Source: Asaia bogorensis
Lineage (GTDB): Bacteria > Pseudomonadota > Alphaproteobacteria > Reyranellales > Reyranellaceae
Direction: 5' to 3'
DNA length: 50,083 bases
NCBI GenBank assembly: GCA_945889625.1
Contig: CAMDCE010000036.1
Span: 1-50,083, forward strand
Part shown: piece after piece, positions 1-8,721 of the stretch
Layout: each line of letters opens with the position of its first letter
Numbering within the stretch: the first letter of the stretch is position 1
Notes under the pieces: model-generated
The model's database searches: none
Told to the model about the DNA's origin: nothing
Seen by the model: the letters and a program-made list of their open reading frames with translations, nothing else
Translations under genes and position numbers: made by a program

Positions 1-332
1 AGCGTCTCGCGCTTGATCAACGGGTCCTTCTCCTGCTCGAACGGCGTGCCCGCCTCGCCGAAGCCCTTGCGGCCGCGGCCCGACATCGGCCGGCCAGCCA
101 GCGCATTGGACGGCATCTCGTCGAAGAAATACGACACCGGCACGTCCAGTACCTTGGCGAACTCGAACAGGCGGCTCGAGCCGATGCGGTTGGAGCCGCG
201 CTCGTACTTCTGGATCTGCTGGAAGGTCAGGCCGACCGCATTGCCAAGCTTGGTCTGGCTCATGCCGAGAAGAGTGCGCCGTTGACGCATCCGTGAGCCC
301 ACATGGATGTCGACCGGATGTGATCCTGCCAC
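1..332 (-). CDS. XRE-family helix-turn-helix regulator, C-terminus cut by window edge
   Basis: The minus strand encodes an N-terminal protein fragment of about 110 residues. It has a clear lambda-repressor-like helix-turn-helix: residues 14-70 carry R-x-R-R-x-x-x-G-M-S-Q-x-K-L-G, then the recognition helix T-F-Q-Q-I-Q-K-Y-E-R-G. It continues with the F-A-K-V-L-D-V-P-V-S-Y-F-F-D segment typical of small alphaproteobacterial Cro/C1-type regulators. A GTG start is chosen because GGAG lies 7 bases upstream and no better ATG lies near the start of the domain. The role is DNA binding, and the target is not visible. The reading frame runs off position 1, so the C-terminal half is missing here only because of the window boundary. 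Confidence 0.85.
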   Translation of the reverse strand, partial: MAGSHPVDIHVGSRMRQRRTLLGMSQTKLGNAVGLTFQQIQKYERGSNRIGSSRLFEFAKVLDVPVSYFFDEMPSNALAGRPMSGRGRKGFGEAGTPFEQEKDPLIKRET

Positions 333-356
333 TCGAGTTCTCCTGTTCGGCCTGCG

Positions 357-372
357 GCATCGCTCGCGATGC
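357..372. promoter_or_regulatory. 16-bp inverted repeat upstream of the XRE regulator gene
   Basis: GCATCGC-TC-GCGATGC is a perfect inverted repeat about 25 bp upstream of the GTG start of the XRE regulator. Perfect dyads in the leader of Cro/C1-type regulators are often autoregulatory operators. Here that is inference only. The rest of the 144-bp gap between this gene and the iclR remnant (333-476) has a looser inverted repeat (AGAACTT...AAGTTCT) and no gene. Confidence 0.3.
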
Positions 373-476
373 GCGATTTGGGAGAACTTCAACATTCACC
401 ACTGTGAGCAAAAGTTCTTCTACTTGAATTTAATCGACGGGGCCTGACTGTGCCACAATGAAAGTTAGCGGCGAAG

Positions 477-1213
477 TCAGCCGCGATCGGCGATTTCTTT
501 TCGGAGACTCAGCAACAACTCCCCATGTCGTCGAGCCGGTGGTTTGATGCGGGAATGGGGGCCGGCAATGGCAACGCCGATCGGATCTCCGCGCGAAGGC
601 ATGGCGATAGCTACTGCTATCACGTCTTTCGCCGTTTCACCGCCGGCGACGCAGTAGCCGGAAGCACGAGCAGCTTTGAGTTCCCGGTGTAGTTGGCGAA
701 CACTTGTGTTCATCTTCGGCGCCTGGCGCTCAAGAGGATTGGCCGCCAGCCAGGCGGCGAGCGCTTCGTCGTCCATTTGCGCCAGTATTGCCTTGCCGAT
801 CGAACTGAAATCCACCGGCTGCATGTCGCCAGGCTGCGCGCTGTACCGGATCGCCTGCCGGCTCTCCACCACATCGAGATAAACAACGACGTTGCCATGC
901 CATTTCCCCAAGACCAGGGTCTCGCCACTGACGTCGCGCAAACGGGAAAGCGACGAGGTGAGTAGACGAAGTGTCGGATCATTGCCCGCGATGGTCTCCG
1001 CAATCCGCAGCAGACGCTTGGCGGGATAGAGATTTCGCTCGACATCGACATTGTACAGATAGCGACGAGTGTCCGCACGATTCCATGGCAGCTACTGATC
1101 GGTGCCTTCAAGATTCGAGCCAGCTCCGTCAGGCTTATCGGAGTCCTGCGTTGATGGAACGCTTCGAAAACCTCGAGCGTCCGGCGGGTTGTCTTGTTGT
1201 CGACCCTGGCCAT
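477..1213 (-). pseudogene. IclR-family transcriptional regulator, disrupted by a one-base frameshift
   Basis: The first frame gives M-A-R-V-D-N-K-T-T-R-R-T-L-E-V-F-E-A-F then a winged helix-turn-helix ending H-G-I-V-R-T-L-V, as in IclR regulators. At about 1062-1066 the reading continues in another frame with Y-L-Y-N-V-D-V-E-R-N-L-Y-P-A-K-R-L-L. This runs into an intact IclR effector domain (G-E-T-x-x-L-G ... V-V-Y-L-D-V-V-E-S ... S-S-I-G-K-A-I-L-A ... S-G-Y-C-V-A-G-G-E). The total length of 737 nt corresponds to about 246 residues with one base missing, the normal IclR size. So this is a full-length gene with a single-base deletion, either a recent pseudogene or a sequencing error. GGGGG 4 bases before the ATG acts as the ribosome-binding site. 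It lies 12 bases downstream of the YgjP-type gene. Confidence 0.8.
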
Positions 1214-1225
1214 GCGGCCCCCAGA

Positions 1226-2047
1226 TTAGGCGCCGTACTGCAGCAAGGTCTCGCCGTTCTTTTTGAGCCAGGCTTGCGGGCCCTCGATCGGGCCTTCGCA
1301 CAGCACGCGGGCGAGCGCCCAGAAGCGCGGGCCGTGATTGAGATGCACGAGATGAGCGACCTCGTGCGCCACCAGATAATCCAGCACCTCGGGCGGCGCG
1401 AACACCAGCCTCCAGGAAAACGACATGGTGGCATGCGGCCCGCAGCTTCCCCAACGCGAGCGGCTGTCGCGCACGGTAATGCGCTTGACGGAACGCTCGA
1501 CCCTTTGGGCCTTGGCATGGACCAGCGGCAGCAATCTTTGGCGCATTTCGGCCGTCAGCCAGTCGCGCAGGCGGCGCGGCAGGTGTTCGGGCCGGCCGGC
1601 GACATGGATTTCCGTTCCCTCGCGCCATACGGTGCCGCGCAGCCCGGGCCGATGGCGGATTCGGTGCGGCTCTCCGAATAGCGGCAGCTCGGCGCCGTCG
1701 ACAAATGGCTGGCGCAGAGGCAGGCGTATCAAGCGGGCGGCGATCCAGCCGGCCTGGGTTTCAGCGAAGCCCACGGCCGTGGCGCGCGACATGCGTAGAG
1801 GTGCGGTGAGCACGATCCGCCGCGCCGCGGGGTCGACGCGGAGCGAGGCGCGCCGGGCGCGGGGGCTGCGAACGAAAGTGACGGGCAGGACGCCGCCGGC
1901 GTGCGCGATGACCAGTTGCTCCGGCTGCGGCGCCGGCGCCCTGGTGCGGGACAGCAGACGGAAGAGGGACGAAATCGCCAGCCGGTTTACTCCGCCGCGA
2001 CGCCGAGCCCGATCGGGCAGCTCACGCCAGTGCCGCCCAGCCCGCAA
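1226..2047 (-). CDS. YgjP/SprT-like zinc metallopeptidase domain protein (DUF45)
   Basis: The protein carries the gluzincin motif [16 protein letters not shown] (residues about 228-243). Its first two histidines, the Glu and the third histidine match the M48-like YgjP family, where a zinc site hydrolyses peptide bonds. The preceding [10 protein letters not shown] is the second family hallmark. Family members are cytoplasmic and poorly characterised; some act as nucleases or partners of restriction systems. The start is uncertain. The longest form begins at a TTG inside the 3' end of msrA (61-nt overlap). There is no ATG or GTG in the first 20 codons, and a CTG start just after the msrA stop is possible. 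It follows msrA and precedes the broken iclR on the same strand. Confidence 0.85.
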   Translation of the reverse strand: MRAGRHWRELPDRARRRGGVNRLAISSLFRLLSRTRAPAPQPEQLVIAHAGGVLPVTFVRSPRARRASLRVDPAARRIVLTAPLRMSRATAVGFAETQAGWIAARLIRLPLRQPFVDGAELPLFGEPHRIRHRPGLRGTVWREGTEIHVAGRPEHLPRRLRDWLTAEMRQRLLPLVHAKAQRVERSVKRITVRDSRSRWGSCGPHATMSFSWRLVFAPPEVLDYLVAHEVAHLVHLNHGPRFWALARVLCEGPIEGPQAWLKKNGETLLQYGA

Positions 2048-2649
2048 TAGCCGCCGGGGTTCTTGGCGAGATACTGCTGGTGATAGTCCTCGGCGTAATA
2101 GAACACCGGCGCGTTGAGGATCTCGGTGGTGATCGTGCCCAGACGGTTCTTCGCCAGCTCCTTCTGGAAGATGGCGCGCGAGGCTTCGGCCGTGGCCTTC
2201 TGCTCGGGAGAAAAGGCGTAGATGCCGGAGCGGTACTGCGTCCCGACATCATTGCCCTGGCGCATGCCCTGGGTCGGGTCGTGGCCCTCCCAGAACACCT
2301 TGAGCACCGCCTCGTAGGAAGTCTTCTTCGGGTCGAACCACACCATGACCACCTCGTTATGGCCGGTGTGGCCCGAGCAGACTTCCTCGTAGGTCGGGTT
2401 GGGCGTCAGGCCCGCGGCGTAGCCGACCGCCGTCGAATAGACGCCGGGAGCTTGCCAGAACATGCGCTCGGCGCCCCAGAAGCAGCCCAGCCCGAACATC
2501 GCCTTCTCCAGGCCGGCCGGGAACGGCGGCTGGAGACGGTTATGATTGACGAAGTGCTCGCTCGGCACTTTGAAGGCCGGCGCGGTGCGACCCGGCAGGG
2601 CCCGGTCGGCGGTCGGCATTTCGATCTTCTTGCGCAGCATTTGCCACAT
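1987..2649 (-). CDS. msrA: Peptide-methionine (S)-S-oxide reductase MsrA
   Basis: MsrA reduces methionine-S-sulfoxide in proteins using thioredoxin and so repairs oxidative damage in the cytosol. The catalytic motif G-C-F-W-G is at residues 55-59 with the nucleophile Cys56. Further family blocks are [16 protein letters not shown] and F-W-E-G-H-D-P-T-Q. Cysteines near the C-terminus ([13 protein letters not shown]) are placed to be resolving cysteines. The product is 220 residues, usual for the family plus an N-terminal extension of about 45 residues. ATG at 2649 is chosen because AGGAG lies 7 bases upstream. The gene is divergent from the MAPEG gene across 76 bp. Confidence 0.95.
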   Translation of the reverse strand: MWQMLRKKIEMPTADRALPGRTAPAFKVPSEHFVNHNRLQPPFPAGLEKAMFGLGCFWGAERMFWQAPGVYSTAVGYAAGLTPNPTYEEVCSGHTGHNEVVMVWFDPKKTSYEAVLKVFWEGHDPTQGMRQGNDVGTQYRSGIYAFSPEQKATAEASRAIFQKELAKNRLGTITTEILNAPVFYYAEDYHQQYLAKNPGGYCGLGGTGVSCPIGLGVAAE

Positions 2650-2725
2650 GGCGCGGCTCCTCATGCTTTGTGCCCCGCGCCAATATGACCATACAATGCC
2701 GCCAAATCGAGGGGGGGTCGGTCCA

Positions 2726-3112
2726 ATGCCTGTCTTTTTCGTGTGCGCCGGCCTGCTCGGGCTGTTGACCATCATCCTTGGCCTGAATGTCGCCCGCACG
2801 CGCACCCGCAAGAAGATCTTTCTGGGCGACGGCGGCGACCGCGAGATGCTGGCCGCCATCCGCGCGCACGCGAACTTGGTCGAGTGGGCTCCGCTCTGCC
2901 TGCTGCTGATCTATATCGCGAGTGACTTCTACGGCTTCTGGACCGTGGCGTGCCTGTCGGCGGTACTTCTGGCCGCCCGTGTCCTGCACGCCGGCGGCAT
3001 CCTCCGCACTATCCCCATGGGGCGCTCCTCGGGCGCGATCGGCACGGTGTTGGTCCTGGCGGTCGCCTCGATCCTGCTCATCGTCTCGGGCTTCAATCTC
3101 AGGCAGTACTGA
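2726..3112 (+). CDS. MAPEG-family integral membrane protein
   Basis: The product is a 128-residue protein with four hydrophobic segments. An N-terminal helix begins [14 protein letters not shown]. It is followed by the loop [15 protein letters not shown] and the family motif [11 protein letters not shown], then R-V-L-H-A-G-G-I. This pattern matches the bacterial MAPEG group (membrane-associated proteins in eicosanoid and glutathione metabolism). Bacterial members are glutathione-linked or of unknown substrate. The ATG chosen has a run of G residues (GAGGGGGGG) about 8 bases upstream. It is followed after 17 bp by the acyltransferase gene, so the two are probably cotranscribed. Confidence 0.85.
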   Translation: MPVFFVCAGLLGLLTIILGLNVARTRTRKKIFLGDGGDREMLAAIRAHANLVEWAPLCLLLIYIASDFYGFWTVACLSAVLLAARVLHAGGILRTIPMGRSSGAIGTVLVLAVASILLIVSGFNLRQY

Positions 3113-3129
3113 GCGCGCGGGTCACGACG

Positions 3130-4542
3130 ATGGGCGAGCCGGTCACCGTCCCGCTCTGGCTGTTCCTGCCCATCGCTGCCTTCGCACTGTGGTCGCTGGT
3201 CGACCGACTGCTGATCCCGAGCGGCCGCTGGTTTCTGCGGCGCCGACTCAACCGTCTGATCGACACGGTCAACCGCCAGCTGGCCGTCGAGATCAAGCCT
3301 TTCCAGCTCACCAAGCGGCAAGTCTTGATCGACCGGCTGGTCTACGACCCGCAGGTGGTGGCAGCCGCCAACGATTATGCCCGCGAGGCCAACCTGCCGC
3401 GCGAAGTGGCAATGACCGAGGTCTATCGCTACGCCCGCGAGATCGTGCCGACCTTCAACGCCTACATCTATTTCCGGGTCGGCTATTCGATCGCCCGCGC
3501 CGTGGCGCGCTTTCTCTACCGTGTGCGGCTGGGTTTCGCCGACGAACGCACGCTGGCCGGCGTGCCGCCCGGCACCGCCGTGGTGTTCGTCATGAACCAC
3601 CGCAGCAACATGGATTATGTGCTGGTGGCGTTCCTCGCCGCCGAGCGCACGGCGCTGAGCTACGCAGTCGGAGAATGGGCGCGCATCTGGCCGTTGCAGC
3701 AGCTTATCCGCTCGATGGGCGCCTATTTCGTGCGGCGCAATTCCAACAACCCGATCTATCGCCGCGTGCTCGAGCGCTACGTCCATATGGCGACCGAGGC
3801 GGGCGTGGCGCAGGCGATGTATCCCGAGGGCGGGCTGTCGCGCGACGGCCGCCTGCGCGAGCCCAAGCTCGGCTTGTTCGATTACATGCTGAAGTCGTTC
3901 GATCCCAAGGGCGCCAACGATATCGTCTTCGTGCCGGTGGCGCTCAACTACGACCGCGTGCTCGAGGACCGCACCCTGCTGCGCTCGCTCGACAAGGAAG
4001 CGCCGCGCCAGGGCGCCTGGTTCACCACCCACACGACCCTGCGATTCTGGCTCCGCCAGCTCGGCCTGATGCTGCGTGGGCGCTGGTTCCGCTTTGGCTA
4101 TGCCTGTGTCAATTTCGGCGGGCTGGTGTCGGCGCGCGACTGGCTGGCGGCAAACGCCGAAGGCGGCGACCTGCGCGGCCTCGACAAGGAGCGGCGTTTC
4201 GAGATCGTCGGCCGGCTGGCCGGGCACGTGATGGGCGAGATTGCCCGCCTTGTGCCTGTGCTGCCGGTGTCGCTGATCACCACGGTGCTGATCGAGGCTG
4301 AAGGGCCGCTCGACGAGCTCGAGCTCAAGGTCCGCGCGTCGGCGCTGATGGAGCACTTGGAGGCCAAGGGCGCCAAGCTCTACGTGCCGCGCGGCGATCG
4401 CGACTATGCGTTCGATGTCGGCCTGCGCATGCTGGTGCTGCGCCGTCTGGTTGAAGAGAGCGGCGAGGGATTGTTCGCGGCGGCGGCAACCGAGCGGCCG
4501 GTGCTGACGTATTACGCCAACGCCATCGCCCATCTTCGCTGA
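3130..4542 (+). CDS. Glycerol-3-phosphate acyltransferase-like protein (PlsB/PlsC superfamily)
   Basis: The acyltransferase motif N-H-R-S-N-M-D is at residues 156-162, giving the H-x4-D pair His157/Asp162. Block II has R-R-N-S-N-N-P-I-Y and block III has M-Y-P-E-G-G-L-S-R-D-G. These are the blocks that bind glycerol-3-phosphate and acyl donor in PlsB-type enzymes. A single N-terminal hydrophobic segment (residues 6-22) would anchor it to the inner membrane. At 470 residues it is much shorter than the 800-residue enterobacterial PlsB, so it is better called PlsB-like. The likely job is the first acylation of phospholipid synthesis. It is 17 bp after the MAPEG gene and 2 bp before the YihY-type gene, an apparent three-gene membrane operon. 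Confidence 0.85.
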   Translation: MGEPVTVPLWLFLPIAAFALWSLVDRLLIPSGRWFLRRRLNRLIDTVNRQLAVEIKPFQLTKRQVLIDRLVYDPQVVAAANDYAREANLPREVAMTEVYRYAREIVPTFNAYIYFRVGYSIARAVARFLYRVRLGFADERTLAGVPPGTAVVFVMNHRSNMDYVLVAFLAAERTALSYAVGEWARIWPLQQLIRSMGAYFVRRNSNNPIYRRVLERYVHMATEAGVAQAMYPEGGLSRDGRLREPKLGLFDYMLKSFDPKGANDIVFVPVALNYDRVLEDRTLLRSLDKEAPRQGAWFTTHTTLRFWLRQLGLMLRGRWFRFGYACVNFGGLVSARDWLAANAEGGDLRGLDKERRFEIVGRLAGHVMGEIARLVPVLPVSLITTVLIEAEGPLDELELKVRASALMEHLEAKGAKLYVPRGDRDYAFDVGLRMLVLRRLVEESGEGLFAAAATERPVLTYYANAIAHLR

Positions 4543-4544
4543 CC

Positions 4545-5414
4545 ATGCTCACCACGCTCTGGAACATCGCCTACTCCACAGGCTACGGATATTTCACCAA
4601 CCGGCTTTCGACTTCAGCCGCGGCAATGGCGTTCTACACCATGTTCGCCATCGGTCCGATCATGATCTTCAGCATCGCCGTCGCCGAGCCGTTTGTCGGC
4701 AAGCTTATGGCGCAGGAAGCGATCTTTGATGCGCTGAGCACGGTCGTCGCACCTGATCAGCTGCGAAGCATTCGCCGGTTTGCGTCGCAGGATCTCTTCA
4801 GAGGCAGCGGCATCGCAGCGATCATCGGCACCGCAGTACTGCTCTATACCGGTACCCGCGTCTTCGTCGAACTGGACGACGGCATCGACGCCATCTGGCG
4901 CGATCGCAAGACCCGCAGCCTGCATCCCGTGCTGGCGAGCCTGCAATCGCGGCTGCTGGCGGTGGGCCTGATGATCGTGCTGGGCGTCCTGCTGATCGCC
5001 GTCATCCTGGCCAGCGTGCTGATCTCGGCTTATGCCGGTGTGCTGGAGGCGTTTCCGATCCTCGGCGTCTGGATCGGCCCGGCGATATCGACGTTCGTGC
5101 ATTACGGGTTGCTATCCGCCTTCTTCACCCTGATCTACAAGTGGCTGCCGACCGGCGGGGTGCCGTGGAGATACGCGCTGATCGGCGGCCTGGTGAACGC
5201 CCTGCTGTTTGCCGCCGGCAACCGCGCCCTGGTCTACTACTTCGAAGTGACGCAGCTCACCTCGGCGTTCGGCGCCACCGCGGGTTTTGCCGCCATCATG
5301 GTCTGGATGTACTGGACGTCGTTGACCATCCTGATCGGCGCCCAGGTCGGGCGCTCGACACGCGACGTGCTGACCGACGACCGCCGGCGCGAGATGATCG
5401 AGAGCGATCTCTAG
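4545..5414 (+). CDS. YihY/BrkB-family inner membrane protein
   Basis: The 289-residue protein has six hydrophobic segments and the YihY/virulence factor BrkB signature: an N-terminal S-T-S-A-A-A-M-A-F-Y-T-M-F-A-I-G-P block, a central I-W-R-D-R block, and the C-terminal T-A-G-F-A-A-I-M-V-W-M-Y-W-T-S-L-T-I-L-I-G-A-Q. The family was once called RNase BN in error. Its function is unsettled, and a transport or lipid-handling role has been proposed. The ATG follows the acyltransferase stop by two bases, which suggests translational coupling and a shared membrane-lipid context (inference). Confidence 0.88.
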   Translation: MLTTLWNIAYSTGYGYFTNRLSTSAAAMAFYTMFAIGPIMIFSIAVAEPFVGKLMAQEAIFDALSTVVAPDQLRSIRRFASQDLFRGSGIAAIIGTAVLLYTGTRVFVELDDGIDAIWRDRKTRSLHPVLASLQSRLLAVGLMIVLGVLLIAVILASVLISAYAGVLEAFPILGVWIGPAISTFVHYGLLSAFFTLIYKWLPTGGVPWRYALIGGLVNALLFAAGNRALVYYFEVTQLTSAFGATAGFAAIMVWMYWTSLTILIGAQVGRSTRDVLTDDRRREMIESDL

Positions 5415-5430
5415 CGCGTTCATACGCGCT
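5413..5430. terminator. Weak hairpin between two convergent genes
   Basis: AGCGCG-TTCATA-CGCGCT forms a 6-bp stem with a 6-base loop directly at the end of the YihY-type gene and in front of the convergent dehydrogenase end. There is no U-run on either side. At best it is a shared 3'-end stabiliser or a Rho-assisted stop. Confidence 0.3.
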
Positions 5431-5451
5431 GAGCAGAAATGGCAGTGACGC

Positions 5452-6447
5452 CTAGAACATCGTCGCGAGAACGCGATCGGGCGGCTTGTGGCCGTCGGCG
5501 AAGGTCTTGATGTTGATCAGCACCTTTTCGCCCATCTCGATGCGGCCCTCGAGCGTGGCCGAGCCCATGTGGGGCAGCAGGACGACATTGTCGAGCTCGA
5601 GCAATTTGGGATTGACCTGCGGCTCGTGCTCGTAGACGTCGAGCCCGGCGCCGGCGAGTTCGCCCGCCTTCAGCATGCGCACCAGGGCATTCTCGTCGAT
5701 CACTTCGCCGCGCGCGGTGTTGACGATCACGGCGGTGGGCTTCATCAGCTTGAGCCGCCGCGCCGACAGGAGATGGTAAGTCGCTGGCGTGTGCGGGCAG
5801 TTGACCGACACGATGTCCATGCGCGCCAGCATCTGGTCGAGGCTTTCCCAGTAGGTCGCCTCGAGCTCGCGCTCGATCTCACCATGGACTCGCTTGCGGT
5901 TGTGGTAGTGGATGGCGAGGCCAAAGCCGCGGGCGCGCCGCGCCAGCGCTTGGCCGATGCGGCCCATGCCGACGATGCCCATGCGCTTGCCCTGCATGCG
6001 CGCGCCCAGCATCGAGGTCGGGCTCCAGCCGCTCCACTTGCCGGCGCGCACCATGCGCTCGCCCGCGCCCATGCGCCGCGCCGTGGCCAGCACCAGCGCC
6101 ATCGACATGTCGGCGGTGTCCTCGGTCAGCACACCCGGCGTGTTGGTGACGGTGATGCTGCGCTGGCGGGCGGTGTCGAGATCGATGTGATCGACGCCGG
6201 TACCGAACGAGGCGATCAGCTTCAGCCGCGGCCCGGCCTGCGACAGCACGCGGCTGTCGATGCGATCGGTGACGGTGGGGACCAGAACGTCGGCCGATTT
6301 CACGGCTTCGACGAGTTGCGGCGCGGTGAGCGGCGCGTCGTCGGGGTTGAGTCGCGTCTCGAACAGCTCCATCAGCCGCGTTTCGATGGCCTCGGGCAGC
6401 TTCCGGGTGACGATCACCAGCGGCTTCTTCTTGGAACTGGGCGGCAT
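5452..6447 (-). CDS. D-2-hydroxyacid dehydrogenase (glyoxylate/hydroxypyruvate reductase type)
   Basis: The protein is an NAD(P)-dependent reductase of 2-keto acids in the D-isomer-specific family. The Rossmann motif G-M-G-R-I-G is at residues 160-165. The catalytic set is Arg246 (N-T-A-R-G-E), Glu275 (Y-E-H-E-P) and His293 (L-L-P-H-M-G-S-A-T). The N-terminal substrate domain has A-S-F-G-T-G-V-D-H-I-D. The length, 331 residues from the chosen ATG, fits GyaR/GhrB proteins; upstream in-frame starts would add a tail without family similarity. The exact substrate (glyoxylate, hydroxypyruvate or other) cannot be told from sequence. It is divergent from the SH3 gene. Confidence 0.92.
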   Translation of the reverse strand: MPPSSKKKPLVIVTRKLPEAIETRLMELFETRLNPDDAPLTAPQLVEAVKSADVLVPTVTDRIDSRVLSQAGPRLKLIASFGTGVDHIDLDTARQRSITVTNTPGVLTEDTADMSMALVLATARRMGAGERMVRAGKWSGWSPTSMLGARMQGKRMGIVGMGRIGQALARRARGFGLAIHYHNRKRVHGEIERELEATYWESLDQMLARMDIVSVNCPHTPATYHLLSARRLKLMKPTAVIVNTARGEVIDENALVRMLKAGELAGAGLDVYEHEPQVNPKLLELDNVVLLPHMGSATLEGRIEMGEKVLINIKTFADGHKPPDRVLATMF

Positions 6448-6574
6448 ACCTGCCCGCTTAGCAATTCCATTAGCGCCTTGTCCAGCCGGTGAGTCCGGCA
6501 TCTGGTGAGACAGAAAGATGCATTTTTTCAAGTGCTTGTCGCCTGATGTGAAGATTTCAGGTATAAAGACGTCA

Positions 6575-7120
6575 ATGGGAATTCGACCGTACGTCTCCCT
6601 CTGGGCGGCGTTCGTTGCGTTGACGACGCTTTGCCTGCCTGATTTGCCGCCCTCGGGCGGCAGCGCGCGCGCCGCCGACTCACCGAACAGCGCGCAGCGC
6701 AAGGGCTCCGGCCTGCCCATTCCGCGCTTCGCCTCTCTGCGCTCGGACGAGGTCAATGTCCGCACCGGACCGGGCACACGCTATCCGGTCGACTGGGTCT
6801 TCAAGCGCAAGACCATGCCGGTCGAGATCGTCGCGGAGTATGAAAACTGGCGCAAAATCCGCGATTGGCAGGGCGCCAGCGGCTGGGTCCATCAGAGCCT
6901 GTTGACCGGCAAGCGCAGCTTCATCATCCCGTCCAAGCCCGCCAGCCTGCACAAAACGCCGGCTAACCAGGCCGATGTAGTGGCCAAACTGGAGCCCGAA
7001 GTGATGGGCGAAATCCGCTCTTGCTCGGGCGACTGGTGCCGCGTCAAAGTGTCCGGCGTCAGCGGCTGGCTCGAGCGCACCGAAATTTGGGGTGTCTACA
7101 AATCCGAGCCGATAAACTAG
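6575..7120 (+). CDS. Exported SH3-domain protein
   Basis: A hydrophobic N-terminus (V-S-L-W-A-A-F-V-A-L-T-T-L-C-L) with an A-R-A-A region looks like a signal peptide. Two bacterial SH3-like repeats follow. The first is S-L-R-S-D-E-V-N-V-R-T-G-P-G-T-R-Y-P-V-D-W-V with W-R-K-I-R-D-W-Q-G-A-S-G-W-V-H. The second, P-E-V-M-G-E-I-R-S-C-S-G-D-W-C-R-V-K-V-S-G-V-S-G-W-L, is more diverged. Such periplasmic proteins usually bind cell wall or a protein partner. An upstream ATG at 6518 is also in frame; the start at 6575 places the signal peptide directly at the N-terminus. No function beyond export and SH3 folding can be claimed. Confidence 0.8.
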   Translation: MGIRPYVSLWAAFVALTTLCLPDLPPSGGSARAADSPNSAQRKGSGLPIPRFASLRSDEVNVRTGPGTRYPVDWVFKRKTMPVEIVAEYENWRKIRDWQGASGWVHQSLLTGKRSFIIPSKPASLHKTPANQADVVAKLEPEVMGEIRSCSGDWCRVKVSGVSGWLERTEIWGVYKSEPIN

Positions 7121-7155
7121 CGGCTTCGCTGCTCCAGCCTTAAAACAGGGGCATC

Positions 7156-8124
7156 GTGGCCCACGCCGTCAGCGCCTCCTATATCCGCTCCGACCATATG
7201 TCGCCCCAGGCCTTGGCGCTGGCGTTCCTGCTGCATGTGCTGACGGCGCTGGCGCTGTGGTGGATGTCGATGCATCCGCCGACGTTCCCGACCGAAAGCA
7301 CCATCGACGTCACGATCGAGCAGGCAAAGCCGTCGGAACCGCCTCCGCCACAGTCAGCGCCACCACCCGCTCTACCGACCCCGCCGGCGCAGGCAACGCC
7401 GCTGCAGCCTCAGGCACCGGCCACGCCGTTGGGCTTGCCGCCGCCGGCTCCGCAGTCGACGGAGCCGCCCAAACCGCAGCCATCGCAACAGGCACCGCCC
7501 ACGCCCGAGCCCCCGAAGGCCGAGCAGCAACAAGCGCTCACCCCGCAGGCGCCGGCTCAGCCGCCGCCACCGCCCCTCGACAAGGCCGTGCCGCCGCCGG
7601 CGCCCCCGCCGACCCCGCCGACGTCGCTCGACTATCCAAAGCCTACGTTTCCGCCGCCGGCGCCACACCCGGCTGCACCAAAGGCACCTCAGCCGCCGCA
7701 GCGCGCCCAGACACCGCCGCCGCAACAGGCGATCCGCCCTTCACCGCTCTCGCAAGGACATCGCGAAGGCGTACCGCCGGCAAGGCAGGCTGCGGCCCCG
7801 TCGCCGTTCCACAATCCCGCCGAAGACGTCGGCCGCACCCGGGTGACAGAGGATTACGTCTGGCAAGTCGTGCGGAAGTTCTCGCAGCACATTCCGAATA
7901 TGCGCGAGAAAAACGAAGCGGGCACAGTCGTGGCGCGCCTGGTCATCGGGCGCGACGGCAGGTTGCTCGAGCTTAACATCGCTCGCTCAAGCGGCATTCC
8001 GACACTCGACAAGGCCGTGATCGAGATGATCCGCGTGGCCGCTCCCTATGCCCCGCTACCACCCGAGATTCCAGGTGAGCGGCTTACCTTCAGCTTGCCG
8101 ATATCGACCCAGCGTATTCAGTAG
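7156..8124 (+). CDS. TonB-like energy transducer with long proline-rich linker
   Basis: A cytoplasmic N-terminus is followed by one transmembrane helix (residues about 16-38). Next comes a very proline-rich linker (about residues 50-215, many P-P-P and Q-A-P repeats) that can span the periplasm. The C-terminal TonB domain (about 230-320) has G-T-V-V-A-R-L-V-I-G-R-D-G-R-L-L-E-L-N-I-A-R-S-S-G and the A-V-I-E-M-I-R-V-A-A-P-Y-A-P-L-P-P signature. TonB passes proton-motive energy from ExbB-ExbD to outer-membrane receptors. No exbB, exbD or receptor gene is nearby, so it either serves a distant ExbBD complex or is a TonB paralogue. The GTG start is the only one upstream of the membrane helix. Confidence 0.85.
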   Translation: MAHAVSASYIRSDHMSPQALALAFLLHVLTALALWWMSMHPPTFPTESTIDVTIEQAKPSEPPPPQSAPPPALPTPPAQATPLQPQAPATPLGLPPPAPQSTEPPKPQPSQQAPPTPEPPKAEQQQALTPQAPAQPPPPPLDKAVPPPAPPPTPPTSLDYPKPTFPPPAPHPAAPKAPQPPQRAQTPPPQQAIRPSPLSQGHREGVPPARQAAAPSPFHNPAEDVGRTRVTEDYVWQVVRKFSQHIPNMREKNEAGTVVARLVIGRDGRLLELNIARSSGIPTLDKAVIEMIRVAAPYAPLPPEIPGERLTFSLPISTQRIQ

Positions 8125-8133
8125 GCGGGTCGC

Positions 8134-8721
8134 TCAGGCGAAGTCCTGCGCCAGCGCCTGGCGTACTTCGGGCGACATCAACGCCATGTGGCCGTAGTTG
8201 GGATGATCGAAGCCCACGGCGACTTCGCCCGCAGCGCTCCTGAAGGCGGCGATCTGGGTCGGCGCGAAGGGAAAGCGGTTGAACAGCACCGAGGAGGCTT
8301 TGCCATCCTCGCGCGTACGTTCCTGGTCGTCTTCGGCCAGGCTGCGGATGGTGTCGCCGCCGACCCGGATGAAGGCCTTGTGCTCGACGCCGCCCAGGCT
8401 GCCCAGCACGCGCGCCCGGCGCAGCGGATCGTCGATCTCGAACATTACCGTGGCAACCAGCTCACTGCCCTGCGGGATCAACGGATTGTAGGCCGCGAGC
8501 TCGTCGGCGATCTGCGCCGCACCACCCTTTTCGATGAACAGCATCTCGTGCACCTGGTGCAGCATGGTGTCGTAGGACTCGAAATAGAAGGCCGCATACG
8601 GGCCGACCTCGAGCCGGCGGTTCTTTTTCAGCTCGGCGATCCGCTTGCGGCGCTCGGCGCGCTGCTGCTGATACTCGGCAAGCGGCAGGATGGCCGAGGT
8701 TTCGATCTTGCGCAGCTTCAT
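8134..8721 (-). CDS. DUF3501 family protein
   Basis: The 195-residue soluble protein starts M-K-L-R-K-I. It has blocks typical of DUF3501: an R-K-R-I-A-E-L-K-K-N-R-R-L-E-V-G-P segment, F-Y-F-E-S-Y-D-T-M-L-H-Q-V-H-E-M-L-F-I-E and F-D-H-P-N-Y-G-H. The biochemical function is unknown. Its ATG overlaps the TGA of the preceding Fe-S protein gene (ATGA), so the two are translationally coupled. With rubrerythrin upstream this is a recurring module: rubrerythrin, Fe-S protein, DUF3501. A role in iron or peroxide handling is inferred from neighbours only. Confidence 0.85.
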   Translation of the reverse strand: MKLRKIETSAILPLAEYQQQRAERRKRIAELKKNRRLEVGPYAAFYFESYDTMLHQVHEMLFIEKGGAAQIADELAAYNPLIPQGSELVATVMFEIDDPLRRARVLGSLGGVEHKAFIRVGGDTIRSLAEDDQERTREDGKASSVLFNRFPFAPTQIAAFRSAAGEVAVGFDHPNYGHMALMSPEVRQALAQDFA

